Origin: a virus
Virus record (IMG/VR): IMGVR_UViG_3300035670_000303
Coordinates: 1-51,193 of that record
Length of the DNA stretch: 51,193 nucleotides
Strand: one strand, 5' to 3'
The notes beneath the pieces were generated by a model, which searched no databases, was not told the origin of the DNA, and saw only the letters and a program-made list of their open reading frames with translations. Shown one piece after another: positions 6,713 through 13,780 of the stretch (its first letter is position 1; each line of letters opens with the position of its first letter). A program made the translations under genes and the position numbers.

Positions 6713-6879
6713 CCCGCACCTATCCGCAGTGGTGCCGCTCCCTGTATTGCGGGGAGACGGCCTGCCCCGCTGGCTGCCCACACCTGCCCGAGCTGCAGGA
6801 GTTCAAGGCTTGGCAGCGGCGCACCAACGCGCACCAGCCGGACCCGATCTGGAGCCCGACCATCTGGCAGGAGGCCTGA
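6709..6879 (+). CDS. small cysteine-rich protein
   Basis: 56 residues starting MTRTYPQWCRSLYCGETACP. Four cysteines lie within residues 9-23 (C-x4-C-x4-C-x3-C), then His, which is compatible with a compact zinc site. Coupled to the upstream gene by ATGA. No family recognised. Confidence 0.5.
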   Translation: MTRTYPQWCRSLYCGETACPAGCPHLPELQEFKAWQRRTNAHQPDPIWSPTIWQEA

Positions 6880-6882
6880 ACA

Positions 6883-7167
6883 ATGCCCATCAACGACCTA
6901 TCGGACCCATGCGCTCAGGCGCTGCTGCGCAGCCGGGAACCCAAGCCGAACCCATGGCCCGGCAACCCCAACGCCTATGAGTGCCCCTGGGGCTGCAACG
7001 GGACCGGCTACATGCCGTGGTTCAGCCATATCGAAGGCGGAGTTTGTTTCCGCTGCCACGGGACCGGCTGGATTCTTGGCCGCGGCCACCAGCCCGCACC
7101 GATCAAGCGGGGCAACACCAGCCGCGCCAAATGGCGCAAGGAAGCCGGCCGGATCGTGCCGGCATGA
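6883..7167 (+). CDS. DnaJ-type zinc-finger protein
   Basis: 94 residues. Two CxxC-like knuckles, CPWGCNGTGY and CFRCHGTGW, have the CxxCxGxG flavour of the DnaJ central zinc finger. The C-terminus is basic (IKRGNTSRAKWRKEAGR) and could bind nucleic acid. It follows the cysteine-rich gene by 3 nt and ends just before leader cassette copy 2. Role unknown. Confidence 0.55.
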   Translation: MPINDLSDPCAQALLRSREPKPNPWPGNPNAYECPWGCNGTGYMPWFSHIEGGVCFRCHGTGWILGRGHQPAPIKRGNTSRAKWRKEAGRIVPA

Positions 7168-7236
7168 CACCAGCCCGGAGGGGGTGCGCTCCCTCCCTGC
7201 TGGTCTCACCAGCAACACCACCACCACCACCGACCG
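7168..7236 (+). promoter_or_regulatory. intergenic leader cassette, copy 2, before the ArdC-like gene
   Basis: The order is CAGCCCGGAGGGGG, then CTCCCTCC (hairpin 1), GCTGG-TCTC-ACCAGC-type hairpin 2, and AACACCACCACCACCACC with GACCG before the ATG. It keeps the order, spacing and many bases of copy 1, although the flanking genes are unrelated. Confidence 0.7.
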
Positions 7237-8187
7237 ATGACCAAGACCGCAACCAAGACCAAGCCCAAGACCCGCAAGCCCTACGACGGGCCCACCCCAG
7301 AGGAGAAGCTGGCCGCCGATCTCATCGCCCTGATGGAGCAGGGCATCAACCCATGGCGCCGGCCCTGGGTTGGCTTCAACGGCGAGCACCGCAACCTTCT
7401 GACCGGCCACCAGTACCGCGGGGGCAATCCGCTCCTGTTGGAGGTCGGCAACCTCAGCCGGGGCAACACGCTGCCCCTGTGGATGGGTGCCGGCCAGGCC
7501 AAGGCCAACGGCTGGATGCCAGCCAAGGGCAGCAAGGCCGCCCGCATCGCTCAGCCGCGGCCCGTGAAGTTCGAGGACCCCGACAAGGAGCCCGGCGAGA
7601 TCAGCAGCAGGGACAAAAACTTCATCGTCTATGGGCTGGTGCCCGTGTTCAATGCCGCCGACCTGGTGGGCGTTGACGAGGACAGCGCCGCGGCCCTGGC
7701 CCGCCGCATCGACGAGGCGACCGGGAAGGTCGATCACCGGCCCGAGCCAGAGCGTCTCGCGCACGCCGAGGACGTGTTGCAGGCCTGGCCCGTGGAGGCC
7801 CGCACCGGCGGCACCCTGGCCTGTTACAGCCCGGCGCTGGATCGAATCTCCCTGCCCGAGCCGCGGGCGTTCGACAGCCGCGAGCACTTCGCCGCGACCT
7901 GGGCCCATGAAGCGATCCACAGCACCGGCCATAGGGACCGGCTGGCCCGCGACCTGTCGGGCAAGTTCGGCACACCCGCCTACGCCCGGGAGGAGCTTAT
8001 TGCCGAAATGGGCAGCGCGATTCTCTGCCGCCGGCTGCAGATCGGCTCAGAGCTCAAGGACCATGCCGACTACCTGGGCGGCTGGTGTCAGATCCTGCGC
8101 GAGGACCCGCGGGCTGTGCTCAAGGCCCTGGGCGCTGCCAAGAAGGCCGCCGATCTGATTGCCCCCGAAGCGATCGAGGAGGCGTGA
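7237..8187 (+). CDS. ArdC-like antirestriction protein (ssDNA-binding N-domain plus zincin metallopeptidase)
   Basis: 316 residues. The N-terminal domain (about 18-150) has the ArdC-type phrases LMEQGINPWRRPWVG and NLLTGHQYRGGN, linked to single-stranded DNA binding. The C-terminal zincin-like domain has an HExxH motif near residue 225 (WAHEAIHSTGH) and a downstream Glu (EELIAEMGS). ArdC homologues on plasmids and phages protect incoming DNA from restriction, which would suit an early phage gene. It is expressed from leader cassette copy 2 without an obvious Shine-Dalgarno sequence. A role in ssDNA handling is also possible. Confidence 0.8.
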   Translation: MTKTATKTKPKTRKPYDGPTPEEKLAADLIALMEQGINPWRRPWVGFNGEHRNLLTGHQYRGGNPLLLEVGNLSRGNTLPLWMGAGQAKANGWMPAKGSKAARIAQPRPVKFEDPDKEPGEISSRDKNFIVYGLVPVFNAADLVGVDEDSAAALARRIDEATGKVDHRPEPERLAHAEDVLQAWPVEARTGGTLACYSPALDRISLPEPRAFDSREHFAATWAHEAIHSTGHRDRLARDLSGKFGTPAYAREELIAEMGSAILCRRLQIGSELKDHADYLGGWCQILREDPRAVLKALGAAKKAADLIAPEAIEEA

Positions 8188-8257
8188 TCCCATCCCGGAG
8201 GGCTGTGGCCCTCCCTGCTGGGTTCACCAGCGCAACACCACAACCACACCCCGAACC
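8188..8257 (+). promoter_or_regulatory. intergenic leader cassette, copy 3
   Basis: The order is ATCCCGGAGGGC, then GCCCTCC (hairpin 1), GCTGGGTTCACCAGC (hairpin 2), then AACACCACAACCACACC before ATG 8258. It is the third copy of the element at 5704 and 7168. Confidence 0.65.
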
Positions 8258-8446
8258 ATGCTCACCATTAGCACCACAGAGGCTGCCCTGCTGGCTGCCC
8301 TGCTCCGCCCAAGGGTCACAGCGCTCAGCGAGCTGCTGGCTGCCCAGATCCAATGCCTGCCGCCTGGCGATTCCAGCTGGGCCGATACGGAAGAACAGCT
8401 CGAGACCGCTCAGGCTGCCCTCTCCAAGGTGGAGGCGATCCGATGA
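8258..8446 (+). CDS. hypothetical small early protein
   Basis: 62 residues, MLTISTTEAALLAALLRPRV..., helical and Ala/Leu-rich with a probable second helix (EEQLETAQAALSKVEAIR). ATG 8258 directly follows leader cassette 3. The stop overlaps the next start. No family recognised. Confidence 0.5.
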   Translation: MLTISTTEAALLAALLRPRVTALSELLAAQIQCLPPGDSSWADTEEQLETAQAALSKVEAIR

Positions 8447-8589
8447 GACGCTTCCTGGGAATAATCAGGCCGCTGCGCGTGCCGCTGCTGTTCGTGGTCA
8501 TCCTCGCCGGCTGGCCCCTGGTGCTGCCCCTGGCCTGGCTCACGCTGCTGGGCTTCTGCGCGTACTGGTTGATCTGGGGGAAGCGATGA
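8443..8589 (+). CDS. small two-pass membrane protein
   Basis: 48 residues. MRRFLGIIRPLR precedes two hydrophobic stretches (VPLLFVVILAGWPLVLPL and AWLTLLGFCAYWLIW) and a basic end (GKR). ATGA overlaps on both sides show tight coupling. Function unknown. Confidence 0.5.
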   Translation: MRRFLGIIRPLRVPLLFVVILAGWPLVLPLAWLTLLGFCAYWLIWGKR

Positions 8590-8921
8590 GCGCCACCCCT
8601 GCAGACGTTGCCGCCATGCTGCGCGGCATCCGGGCCCACCATCAGGCGATCAGCGCCAGTGCAGTTGAGACGCTTTTGCACGTCGCAACAGGCGCAGACT
8701 GCAGCGCCGAGCTGTGCCGCCGAATGGGGGTGGTGCGCCAAACCGTCAACCGGAACCTGCAGCACCTAGTTGGCCGCGGCCAGATTGGCAAAGGTCGGGT
8801 TAGGTCCAGGCTGGGGCTGGTGCAGCGGTCGAAACACCCGGACCGCAAAGGGTTTCGGCTTGAGCTCACGGAAAACGGCCGCGAACTTTTAGCTAGTACA
8901 TTTGGACCATTTGAGCCATGA
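8586..8921 (+). CDS. winged-helix (MarR-like) regulator
   Basis: 111 residues from ATG 8586. A DNA-binding winged helix is seen at about residues 37-68 (SAELCRRMGVVRQTVNRNLQ), followed by a wing and KGFRLELTENGRELL. It resembles the protein at 9064-9381, and both lie just upstream of the integrase, a usual place for lysis-lysogeny control. Target unknown. Confidence 0.6.
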   Translation: MSATPADVAAMLRGIRAHHQAISASAVETLLHVATGADCSAELCRRMGVVRQTVNRNLQHLVGRGQIGKGRVRSRLGLVQRSKHPDRKGFRLELTENGRELLASTFGPFEP

Positions 8922-9046
8922 GAATTCGGCTTTTGGCGACCGTCTGCGTCCCTATCACAGGACGATGGCTGGAGTGGTCGCTATGGCTTGAGAACCATGG
9001 CGGCCGGCCCCGGCTTGCTCTGCAGCGGTGCCAAACTCCAGGTAGT

Positions 9047-9060
9047 AGGTATCACCTAGG
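9047..9060. promoter_or_regulatory. CCTAGG operator-like site before a winged-helix gene
   Basis: AGGTATCACCTAGG, 3 nt from the GTG at 9064. It matches the site at 4436-4449 in 12 of 14 bases and shares the preceding TAGT. Upstream, at 9019-9034, is a weak TCTGCA-GCGG-TGCCAA element. Confidence 0.55.
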
Positions 9061-9063
9061 ACC

Positions 9064-9381
9064 GTGGATCTCCGTTCACTGGCCTTGGCTTTAGGCACTT
9101 TTGCCACCCAAGACCCGACCCGTTTCCCGCTGCACCACGCCCGGCTGTTCCTTGAAGTCGCTCTAAACGAGCCGACCACCTTCGAGCACCTAGAGCAGGC
9201 CCTCAACCTGACCAACTCCAGCGTGTCCCGATCGGTCTCAGCCCTCAGCGATCGAAACCGCCACGGCGACCGCGGCTACCGGCTGCTCACCGTGGAACGC
9301 GACCCCGAGGAGGGGCGTCGCTTCCTGGTCCGCCTGAGCCCTAAAGGCCGGCTGCTGCTCCAGCAGCTGCAGCGGATCTGA
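9064..9381 (+). CDS. winged-helix (MarR-like) regulator next to the integrase
   Basis: 105 residues from GTG 9064. The recognition region LEQALNLTNSSVSRSVSALS and the wing (GYRLLTVERDPEEGRRFLVRLSPKG) are typical of MarR-type domains that use a single-domain form. Placed 34 nt before the integrase and directly behind an operator-like site, it is a good candidate for an autoregulated integration or lysogeny switch. Confidence 0.65.
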   Translation: MDLRSLALALGTFATQDPTRFPLHHARLFLEVALNEPTTFEHLEQALNLTNSSVSRSVSALSDRNRHGDRGYRLLTVERDPEEGRRFLVRLSPKGRLLLQQLQRI

Positions 9382-9415
9382 TCACACCACCACCACCACC
9401 ACCAACAGAACCACC

Positions 9416-10402
9416 ATGACCGGATCAGTTCGCCGCACGGCGGACGGCTGGATTGCCGATGTCTGCATCAACGGCACCCGCCGCACCGCCAAACGCAAGA
9501 CCAAGACCCAGGCCATCGAGGCCAAGCGCCAGCTGCTCGAGCTCCTGGTGGCCCGCAGCAAAGGCGAGCCGGACGGCATCACCATCACCGATGCCCGGGC
9601 CCTCTCCCTGCGCATCCGCTGGGCTGGCAAGGCCTTCGAGCGGACTGCGGCCATCTACAGCCAGGCCGCCGTAGATCACTTCGGCCCGCTCACCCAGCTG
9701 GGCAGCATCACTGCGCCAGCCGTGGAGGAGTGGCGGCAGCTGCTGCTGCGCGGCGGCAACCGCCCAGGGACCGTAAACGCCAAGGTGAGCTGCCTGCGGG
9801 CCATGTTCGGCGATGCCGTGCTCCATGGGCACCTGGCTGCAATCCCGCCGCTGCCCAGGCAGCTGACGAACCGCAACGTCAAGGACCGCACCTTCTCCGA
9901 TGCTGAGATCGCAGCGTTCTGCGATCGGTTCCATGCCGCAGGCCAACCCGCCGCGGCCGACCTTTTCATCTTCCTGCTGGAGACCTGCTGCAGGTGGGGC
10001 GAGGCCGAGCGGCTGCGTGGGGCTGATGTGGATGTGGAGCGCCAAAGGGTCACCTTCTGGGAGACCAAAGCCAACCGGGCCCGCAGCGTGCCGCTCACCC
10101 GCCGCGGCCTGGATGCCCTGCTCCCCCATCTGCCGGCCGTGCCGGGCCATCGGGTCTACCCCTACAGCTACAGGCAGTTCAAGTGGCTGTTCGAGTGCGC
10201 CAAGGAGGGGCTGGGCATCACCGACCCGGCCCTAACGATCCACTGCACCCGCCACACCTGCGCGAGCAAGCTGGCGACCAAGGGGATCCCGCTCCACCAG
10301 CTGATGGCCTTCGGCGGCTGGACCTCACTCCAGAGCGTGCAGCGCTACCTGCACCTGCACACCGATGCCCTGGCGTCCTGCGTGGCAGCGCTTGAGGCCT
10401 GA
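9416..10402 (+). CDS. int: tyrosine recombinase integrase
   Basis: 328 residues. The N-terminus is an arm/core-binding region (GSVRRTADGWIADVCINGTRR and a helical SAM-like domain). The catalytic domain shows Arg193 (CCRWGEAERLR), the HxxR pair His276/Arg279 in IHCTRHTCASK, a GGW motif, and the nucleophile Tyr311 in QRYLHL. It would integrate phage DNA at a host attachment site. Candidate attP sequence lies immediately downstream, before the RNA polymerase gene, as in cyanophage P-SSP7. The start is preceded by a long CACC tract instead of a Shine-Dalgarno sequence. The catalytic set looks complete. Confidence 0.92.
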   Translation: MTGSVRRTADGWIADVCINGTRRTAKRKTKTQAIEAKRQLLELLVARSKGEPDGITITDARALSLRIRWAGKAFERTAAIYSQAAVDHFGPLTQLGSITAPAVEEWRQLLLRGGNRPGTVNAKVSCLRAMFGDAVLHGHLAAIPPLPRQLTNRNVKDRTFSDAEIAAFCDRFHAAGQPAAADLFIFLLETCCRWGEAERLRGADVDVERQRVTFWETKANRARSVPLTRRGLDALLPHLPAVPGHRVYPYSYRQFKWLFECAKEGLGITDPALTIHCTRHTCASKLATKGIPLHQLMAFGGWTSLQSVQRYLHLHTDALASCVAALEA

Positions 10403-10440
10403 CTGTGGATGCGTCCACCGGATCACGGGAGGATGCAAAC

Positions 10441-10480
10441 TGGGTGCGGTTGGGTGCAGGTTTCTGCATCCTCTGCACCC
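10441..10480. repeat. short direct and inverted repeats downstream of int (candidate arm sites)
   Basis: Direct repeats TGGGTGCGGT (10441-10450) and TGGGTGCAGG (10451-10460), and a perfect 8-bp inverted repeat GGGTGCAG 10452-10459 / CTGCACCC 10473-10480. These could be integrase arm-binding sites or a terminator-like hairpin; no U-tract follows. Confidence 0.4.
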
Positions 10481-10519
10481 TTCTCATTTGCTGAGAAGCC
10501 TTGCCACAACTGGCCGGGG

Positions 10520-10566
10520 GTCTAGCTATCTGGTGAAAGCAGCGGACTCATAATCCGTTTTCCAGT
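10520..10566 (+). other. tRNA-like sequence with CAU anticodon arm; candidate attP core
   Basis: Positions 10542-10558 form a 5-bp anticodon stem (one G-T pair) around the seven-base loop CTCATAA, with CAT at 10549-10551. A D-arm-like TAGCTATCTGGTGAAAGCA precedes it. No matching acceptor or complete T arm is found, so it is a tRNA fragment rather than a working tRNA. Such fragments beside an integrase are typical attP cores that rebuild the host tRNA (here Met or Ile2 type) on integration. Confidence 0.6.
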
Positions 10567-10582
10567 TCTGCATCCCTGCAGA
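10567..10582. promoter_or_regulatory. perfect TCTGCA-N4-TGCAGA inverted repeat upstream of the RNA polymerase gene
   Basis: Reads TCTGCA TCCC TGCAGA. It directly follows the tRNA-like core and lies 88 nt before the RNA polymerase start, with another small inverted repeat (CCTGA...TCAGG) near 10590-10606. Confidence 0.6.
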
Positions 10583-10670
10583 TGTCTGGCCTGAACTGCA
10601 GTCAGGCACCCACTGATCAACTCTGCGGGGGTGGGGTGTAATAAGTGCATCGTGATACCGATGCTGCATC

Positions 10671-13070
10671 TTGCCTGCATCCTGCAATTCCTACACACCC
10701 TCGGAGGACCGCCAGCGGCATCTGGAATCGGCGGCTCAGGAGGCGGCAATCAACCGCTCGCGGATCGCCCGGGCCAAGCTCAAACAGCAGGAGAAGGAGA
10801 GCGCCACCGAATACGGCAGGGCCCTGTTCCATGCCCACGGCGAGCGGGTTGCGCTGGCGCTGGAGCACAAGCTGGGCAAGGCGCTGAACCGTGAAGAGTT
10901 GGCCGGCCCGTATCACGCCGGCATGTGGCTGCTGTTCCAGCTGGGCGACAAGGGGCCCCGCTCGATCGCTGCCGTCGCTCTGGGGGTGGTGCTCGATCGG
11001 ATCAGCAAGCCCACCAGCCACCGGGCCATGGCATCCGCCATCGGCAAGGCGATCGAGGCAGAGATCAGAGCGCTGCCGATCGAGGACCGGGGGCAGGATC
11101 TGTTGCGCATCGCCCGCCGGCGGCACGGGAAACAGCTGGCATCAAGGGCCCGGCTGGAGCAGCTGCGCATCCAGGTGGAGCCCTGGGCTGCTGCTGATCG
11201 CTTCCAGGTGGGCGCCTTCCTGCTGGAGATCATCACCACCGAAACCGAGCTCCTGCGAACGACGAAGCAGCCAGGGCGCCGCGGCCTGCAGCTGGTGCCG
11301 GCGCCCGTGGTGGCCGAGATCATCGCTGCCCATCCGCCCACGCCAGCCCGGGCCCGCCGGCTGCCGATGCTCACCCCGCCCAGGCCATGGGAGGGGATGA
11401 CCGGCGGCGGGCACCTCGACAACACCGAGCCCCTGGTGCGCAGCCGCAAAGGGCATCCGATCGACTACCTCACCACCGAGGCCCTGCAGCCGGCGCTGCA
11501 GGTGGTGAACACCCTGCAGGAGCAGGAGCTGCGGCTGGATCCATGGATGGTGGGCAACCAGCGCATTGCCTGGGATGCAAACTTGCGCGGCCTGTTCCCG
11601 ATCCTGCGCGATCCGATCGAGGCCCCGCCCAAACCCACCGAGCTGGTGGGCAAGGAGGCCATGGCCCGCTGGCATCAGCAGGAGCAGGCATTTCACCGGG
11701 ATCGGATCGAAGGCCGCCACGCCCGCAACCAGATCGAGAGCTCCATCCGCCAGGCCGAGCAGCTGGCCGGCGAGCAGCTGTGGTTCAGCTGGTGCATAGA
11801 CATGAGGGGCAGGGCGTACACCGCCAACCGGCTCACCACCCACCAGGGGCCCGACCATGAGAAGGCCCAGATCCTGATTGCCAACGCCAGGCCCTGCGAC
11901 GACCGCGCCGCCGACTGGATCCTCAAGGCTGCCGCGATCCACTGGGGCATGAAGGGCAGCTGGGTGGACCGGCTGCAGTTCGGGCGGGATCAGATCGAGC
12001 GGATGCTGGCCGCGGCCGAGGACCCGCTGGAGCGTGTCCATCTATGGCGTGATGCCAAGGAGCCGTGGCAGTTCCTGGCCTGCTGCCGGGCCATCCAGCA
12101 GTGGATCGAGGACCCCAGCCAGCCGATCCATCAGCCGGTGCGGCTGGATCAGACCAGCTCCGGCCCGGGCATCATCGGCGCGCTGCTGAGGGATCGCGGG
12201 CTGGCCCGGGCCTGCAACCTGATCGGCACCACCTGCCACGACCTCTACACCGAGCTGGCCCAGGAGGTGACGCTGCTGCTGCGCTCTGATCTGGAGGCCG
12301 GCGATGCCAAGGAGCAGCGGCACGCGGCCTGGTGGCTGGAGAAGGGCATCACGCGGGCCATGGCCAAGATCCCCGTCATGTCCACGGTCTACGGGGCGAA
12401 GCTGCTGGGTGTGACCGAGCAGCTGGTGGCCCTGCTCGATGAATCAGAGGGTGCGGTGTCCCTGGGCCGGCTGGAGCGCGAGCGGCTGCTGCCCTGCCGC
12501 TACCTGGCGCGGAAGTTCGGCCTGGCTGTTGGCGCCCGCCTGGGTGGCGCCGTGGCGTTCCAGGCCTGGCTGCGGGCCGTGGTGCGCTGCTGCAGCGCCA
12601 AGAACAAGCCGATGCAGTGGACAACACCGATGGGGCTGCCGATCCGGCTGGGCAAGGAGCTCACCGCCAGCAGCGGGGTGAAGTCGCTGCTGCATGGCAC
12701 CCGCCGCTGGCAGACGCTGCTGGATGCGCCGCCACCGGGGAAGCTCAGCGCCCTGGAGACCGGCCGGGCGATCACCGCCAACCTGATCCACTCCTTCGAC
12801 GCGGCCTTGGTGTGGGCGATGGTCTGCGATGGTGCAGATAAAGGCGTCACGGTGCTGCCCAACCACGACTGTTTCGCCGTCCCGCCCTGCGATGCCGAGT
12901 GGCTGCACAGCACGCTGCTGTGGCGCACTGGGGAGCTCTACCGGCCGGACTGGCTGGCCGAGATCACGGCCGAAATCCAGGCTACGGCTGGGGTGCAGCT
13001 GCCAACGCCGCCGATGGTGGGCACGCTGGAGGTGGGGGAGATCGGCAGGAACCCCTACCTGTTCTCCTAG
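10671..13070 (+). CDS. T7-like single-subunit RNA polymerase
   Basis: 799 residues if started at TTG 10671. The segment DRQRHLESAAQEA aligns with the T7 N-terminus, so the start should be near there, but it is not certain. T7 landmarks are present: PRPWEGMTGGGH; DMRGRAYTAN; catalytic Asp493 (LDQTSSG, T7 D537); GITRAMAKIPVMSTVYGAK with Arg562, Lys566 and Tyr574 (T7 R627, K631, Y639); and His732/Asp733 (NHDCF, T7 H811/D812). The C-terminus NPYLFS echoes the conserved aromatic end. It is ~80 residues shorter than T7 gp1, mainly in the N-terminal half. It should transcribe middle and late genes from phage promoters. Confidence 0.93.
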   Translation: MPASCNSYTPSEDRQRHLESAAQEAAINRSRIARAKLKQQEKESATEYGRALFHAHGERVALALEHKLGKALNREELAGPYHAGMWLLFQLGDKGPRSIAAVALGVVLDRISKPTSHRAMASAIGKAIEAEIRALPIEDRGQDLLRIARRRHGKQLASRARLEQLRIQVEPWAAADRFQVGAFLLEIITTETELLRTTKQPGRRGLQLVPAPVVAEIIAAHPPTPARARRLPMLTPPRPWEGMTGGGHLDNTEPLVRSRKGHPIDYLTTEALQPALQVVNTLQEQELRLDPWMVGNQRIAWDANLRGLFPILRDPIEAPPKPTELVGKEAMARWHQQEQAFHRDRIEGRHARNQIESSIRQAEQLAGEQLWFSWCIDMRGRAYTANRLTTHQGPDHEKAQILIANARPCDDRAADWILKAAAIHWGMKGSWVDRLQFGRDQIERMLAAAEDPLERVHLWRDAKEPWQFLACCRAIQQWIEDPSQPIHQPVRLDQTSSGPGIIGALLRDRGLARACNLIGTTCHDLYTELAQEVTLLLRSDLEAGDAKEQRHAAWWLEKGITRAMAKIPVMSTVYGAKLLGVTEQLVALLDESEGAVSLGRLERERLLPCRYLARKFGLAVGARLGGAVAFQAWLRAVVRCCSAKNKPMQWTTPMGLPIRLGKELTASSGVKSLLHGTRRWQTLLDAPPPGKLSALETGRAITANLIHSFDAALVWAMVCDGADKGVTVLPNHDCFAVPPCDAEWLHSTLLWRTGELYRPDWLAEITAEIQATAGVQLPTPPMVGTLEVGEIGRNPYLFS

Positions 13071-13095
13071 AGGTATTGCCTAGGTGGCTCCTAGG
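13071..13095. promoter_or_regulatory. CCTAGG operator-like site between RNA polymerase and SSB
   Basis: AGGTATTGCCTAGG (13071-13084) followed by CCTAGG at 13090-13095, the same two-part layout as the site at 4436-4461. Confidence 0.45.
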
Positions 13096-13115
13096 TGCCA
13101 TGCTGCTGCAGCAAC

Positions 13116-13131
13116 TCTGCATCCATGCAGC
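13116..13131. promoter_or_regulatory. TCTGCA-N4-TGCAGA-type element before the SSB gene
   Basis: Reads TCTGCA TCCA TGCAGC (11 of 12 consensus bases), 4 nt before the ATG at 13136. There is no room for a normal ribosome-binding site between element and start. Confidence 0.6.
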
Positions 13132-13135
13132 ACAA

Positions 13136-13780
13136 ATGCCGCGAGAACTGATTGTGACCCCAGTGGGCGAAGCCTGGTGGGCGAAAGTGTTTGAGCCTGA
13201 GGAGGATCGCTTCGAGGAGGACAAGCCTCGCCAGTGGTCGATCGAATGGGCTGGCCCGCAGAACAGCCGCGAGGTGCTGGGCCTCATGCAGGCCATCGAG
13301 GCCGAGTTCGCTCGCCTCAATGGCGATGGCGCCAAACCCAGCAAGAACGCCTGGCCGTTCAAGGAGCAGACCGACAAGGAAGGCAACCCCACCGGGCTGC
13401 TGGCGTTTCGGATGCGCAAGAACGAAACCACCAAGAAGGGCAAGGTGCTCCAGGCGCCGGCCATCTACGACAGCCACAAGAACCCATGGCCTGCCGACAC
13501 CCTGATCGGCAATGGCAGCAAGGTGAAGGTGGCGTTCAGCTGCTACGGCTGGGAGGACAAGTTCGGCAAGAAGGGCATCAGCCTCAGTCTTGAGGCGGTG
13601 CAGGTGCTGGATCTGGTGCCCTACGAGCAGCGCGATCCCGGCGATGCCTTCGGGGTGGAGAACGGCTATGTGGTGGACACCCCGGCCGATGCGTTTGGTG
13701 GTGGTGAGGAGCTCACCCCGAGCCAGCGACTGCAGCGCCAGGCCGCGCAGCAGCAGGTCGAGGAGGAGATCCCGTTCTGA
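13136..13780 (+). CDS. single-stranded DNA-binding protein (gp2.5-like role)
   Basis: 214 residues from ATG 13136. An OB-like core is followed by a low-complexity linker and the acidic-aromatic tip VEEEIPF, the classic end of SSB proteins that docks partner enzymes. The core resembles phage SSBs annotated near T7-like RNA polymerases (KVKVAFSCYGWEDKFGKKGISLSLEAVQV). It coats ssDNA during replication and recombination. It overlaps the RusA gene by one base. The tip is intact, so it could recruit host replication proteins. Confidence 0.75.
   Translation: MPRELIVTPVGEAWWAKVFEPEEDRFEEDKPRQWSIEWAGPQNSREVLGLMQAIEAEFARLNGDGAKPSKNAWPFKEQTDKEGNPTGLLAFRMRKNETTKKGKVLQAPAIYDSHKNPWPADTLIGNGSKVKVAFSCYGWEDKFGKKGISLSLEAVQVLDLVPYEQRDPGDAFGVENGYVVDTPADAFGGGEELTPSQRLQRQAAQQQVEEEIPF

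Noticed and set aside
10515-10590. Complete tRNA-Met gene
   Set aside because: Anticodon and part of the D arm are good, but no 7-bp acceptor pairing and no proper T arm can be formed. Treated as an attP-type fragment.
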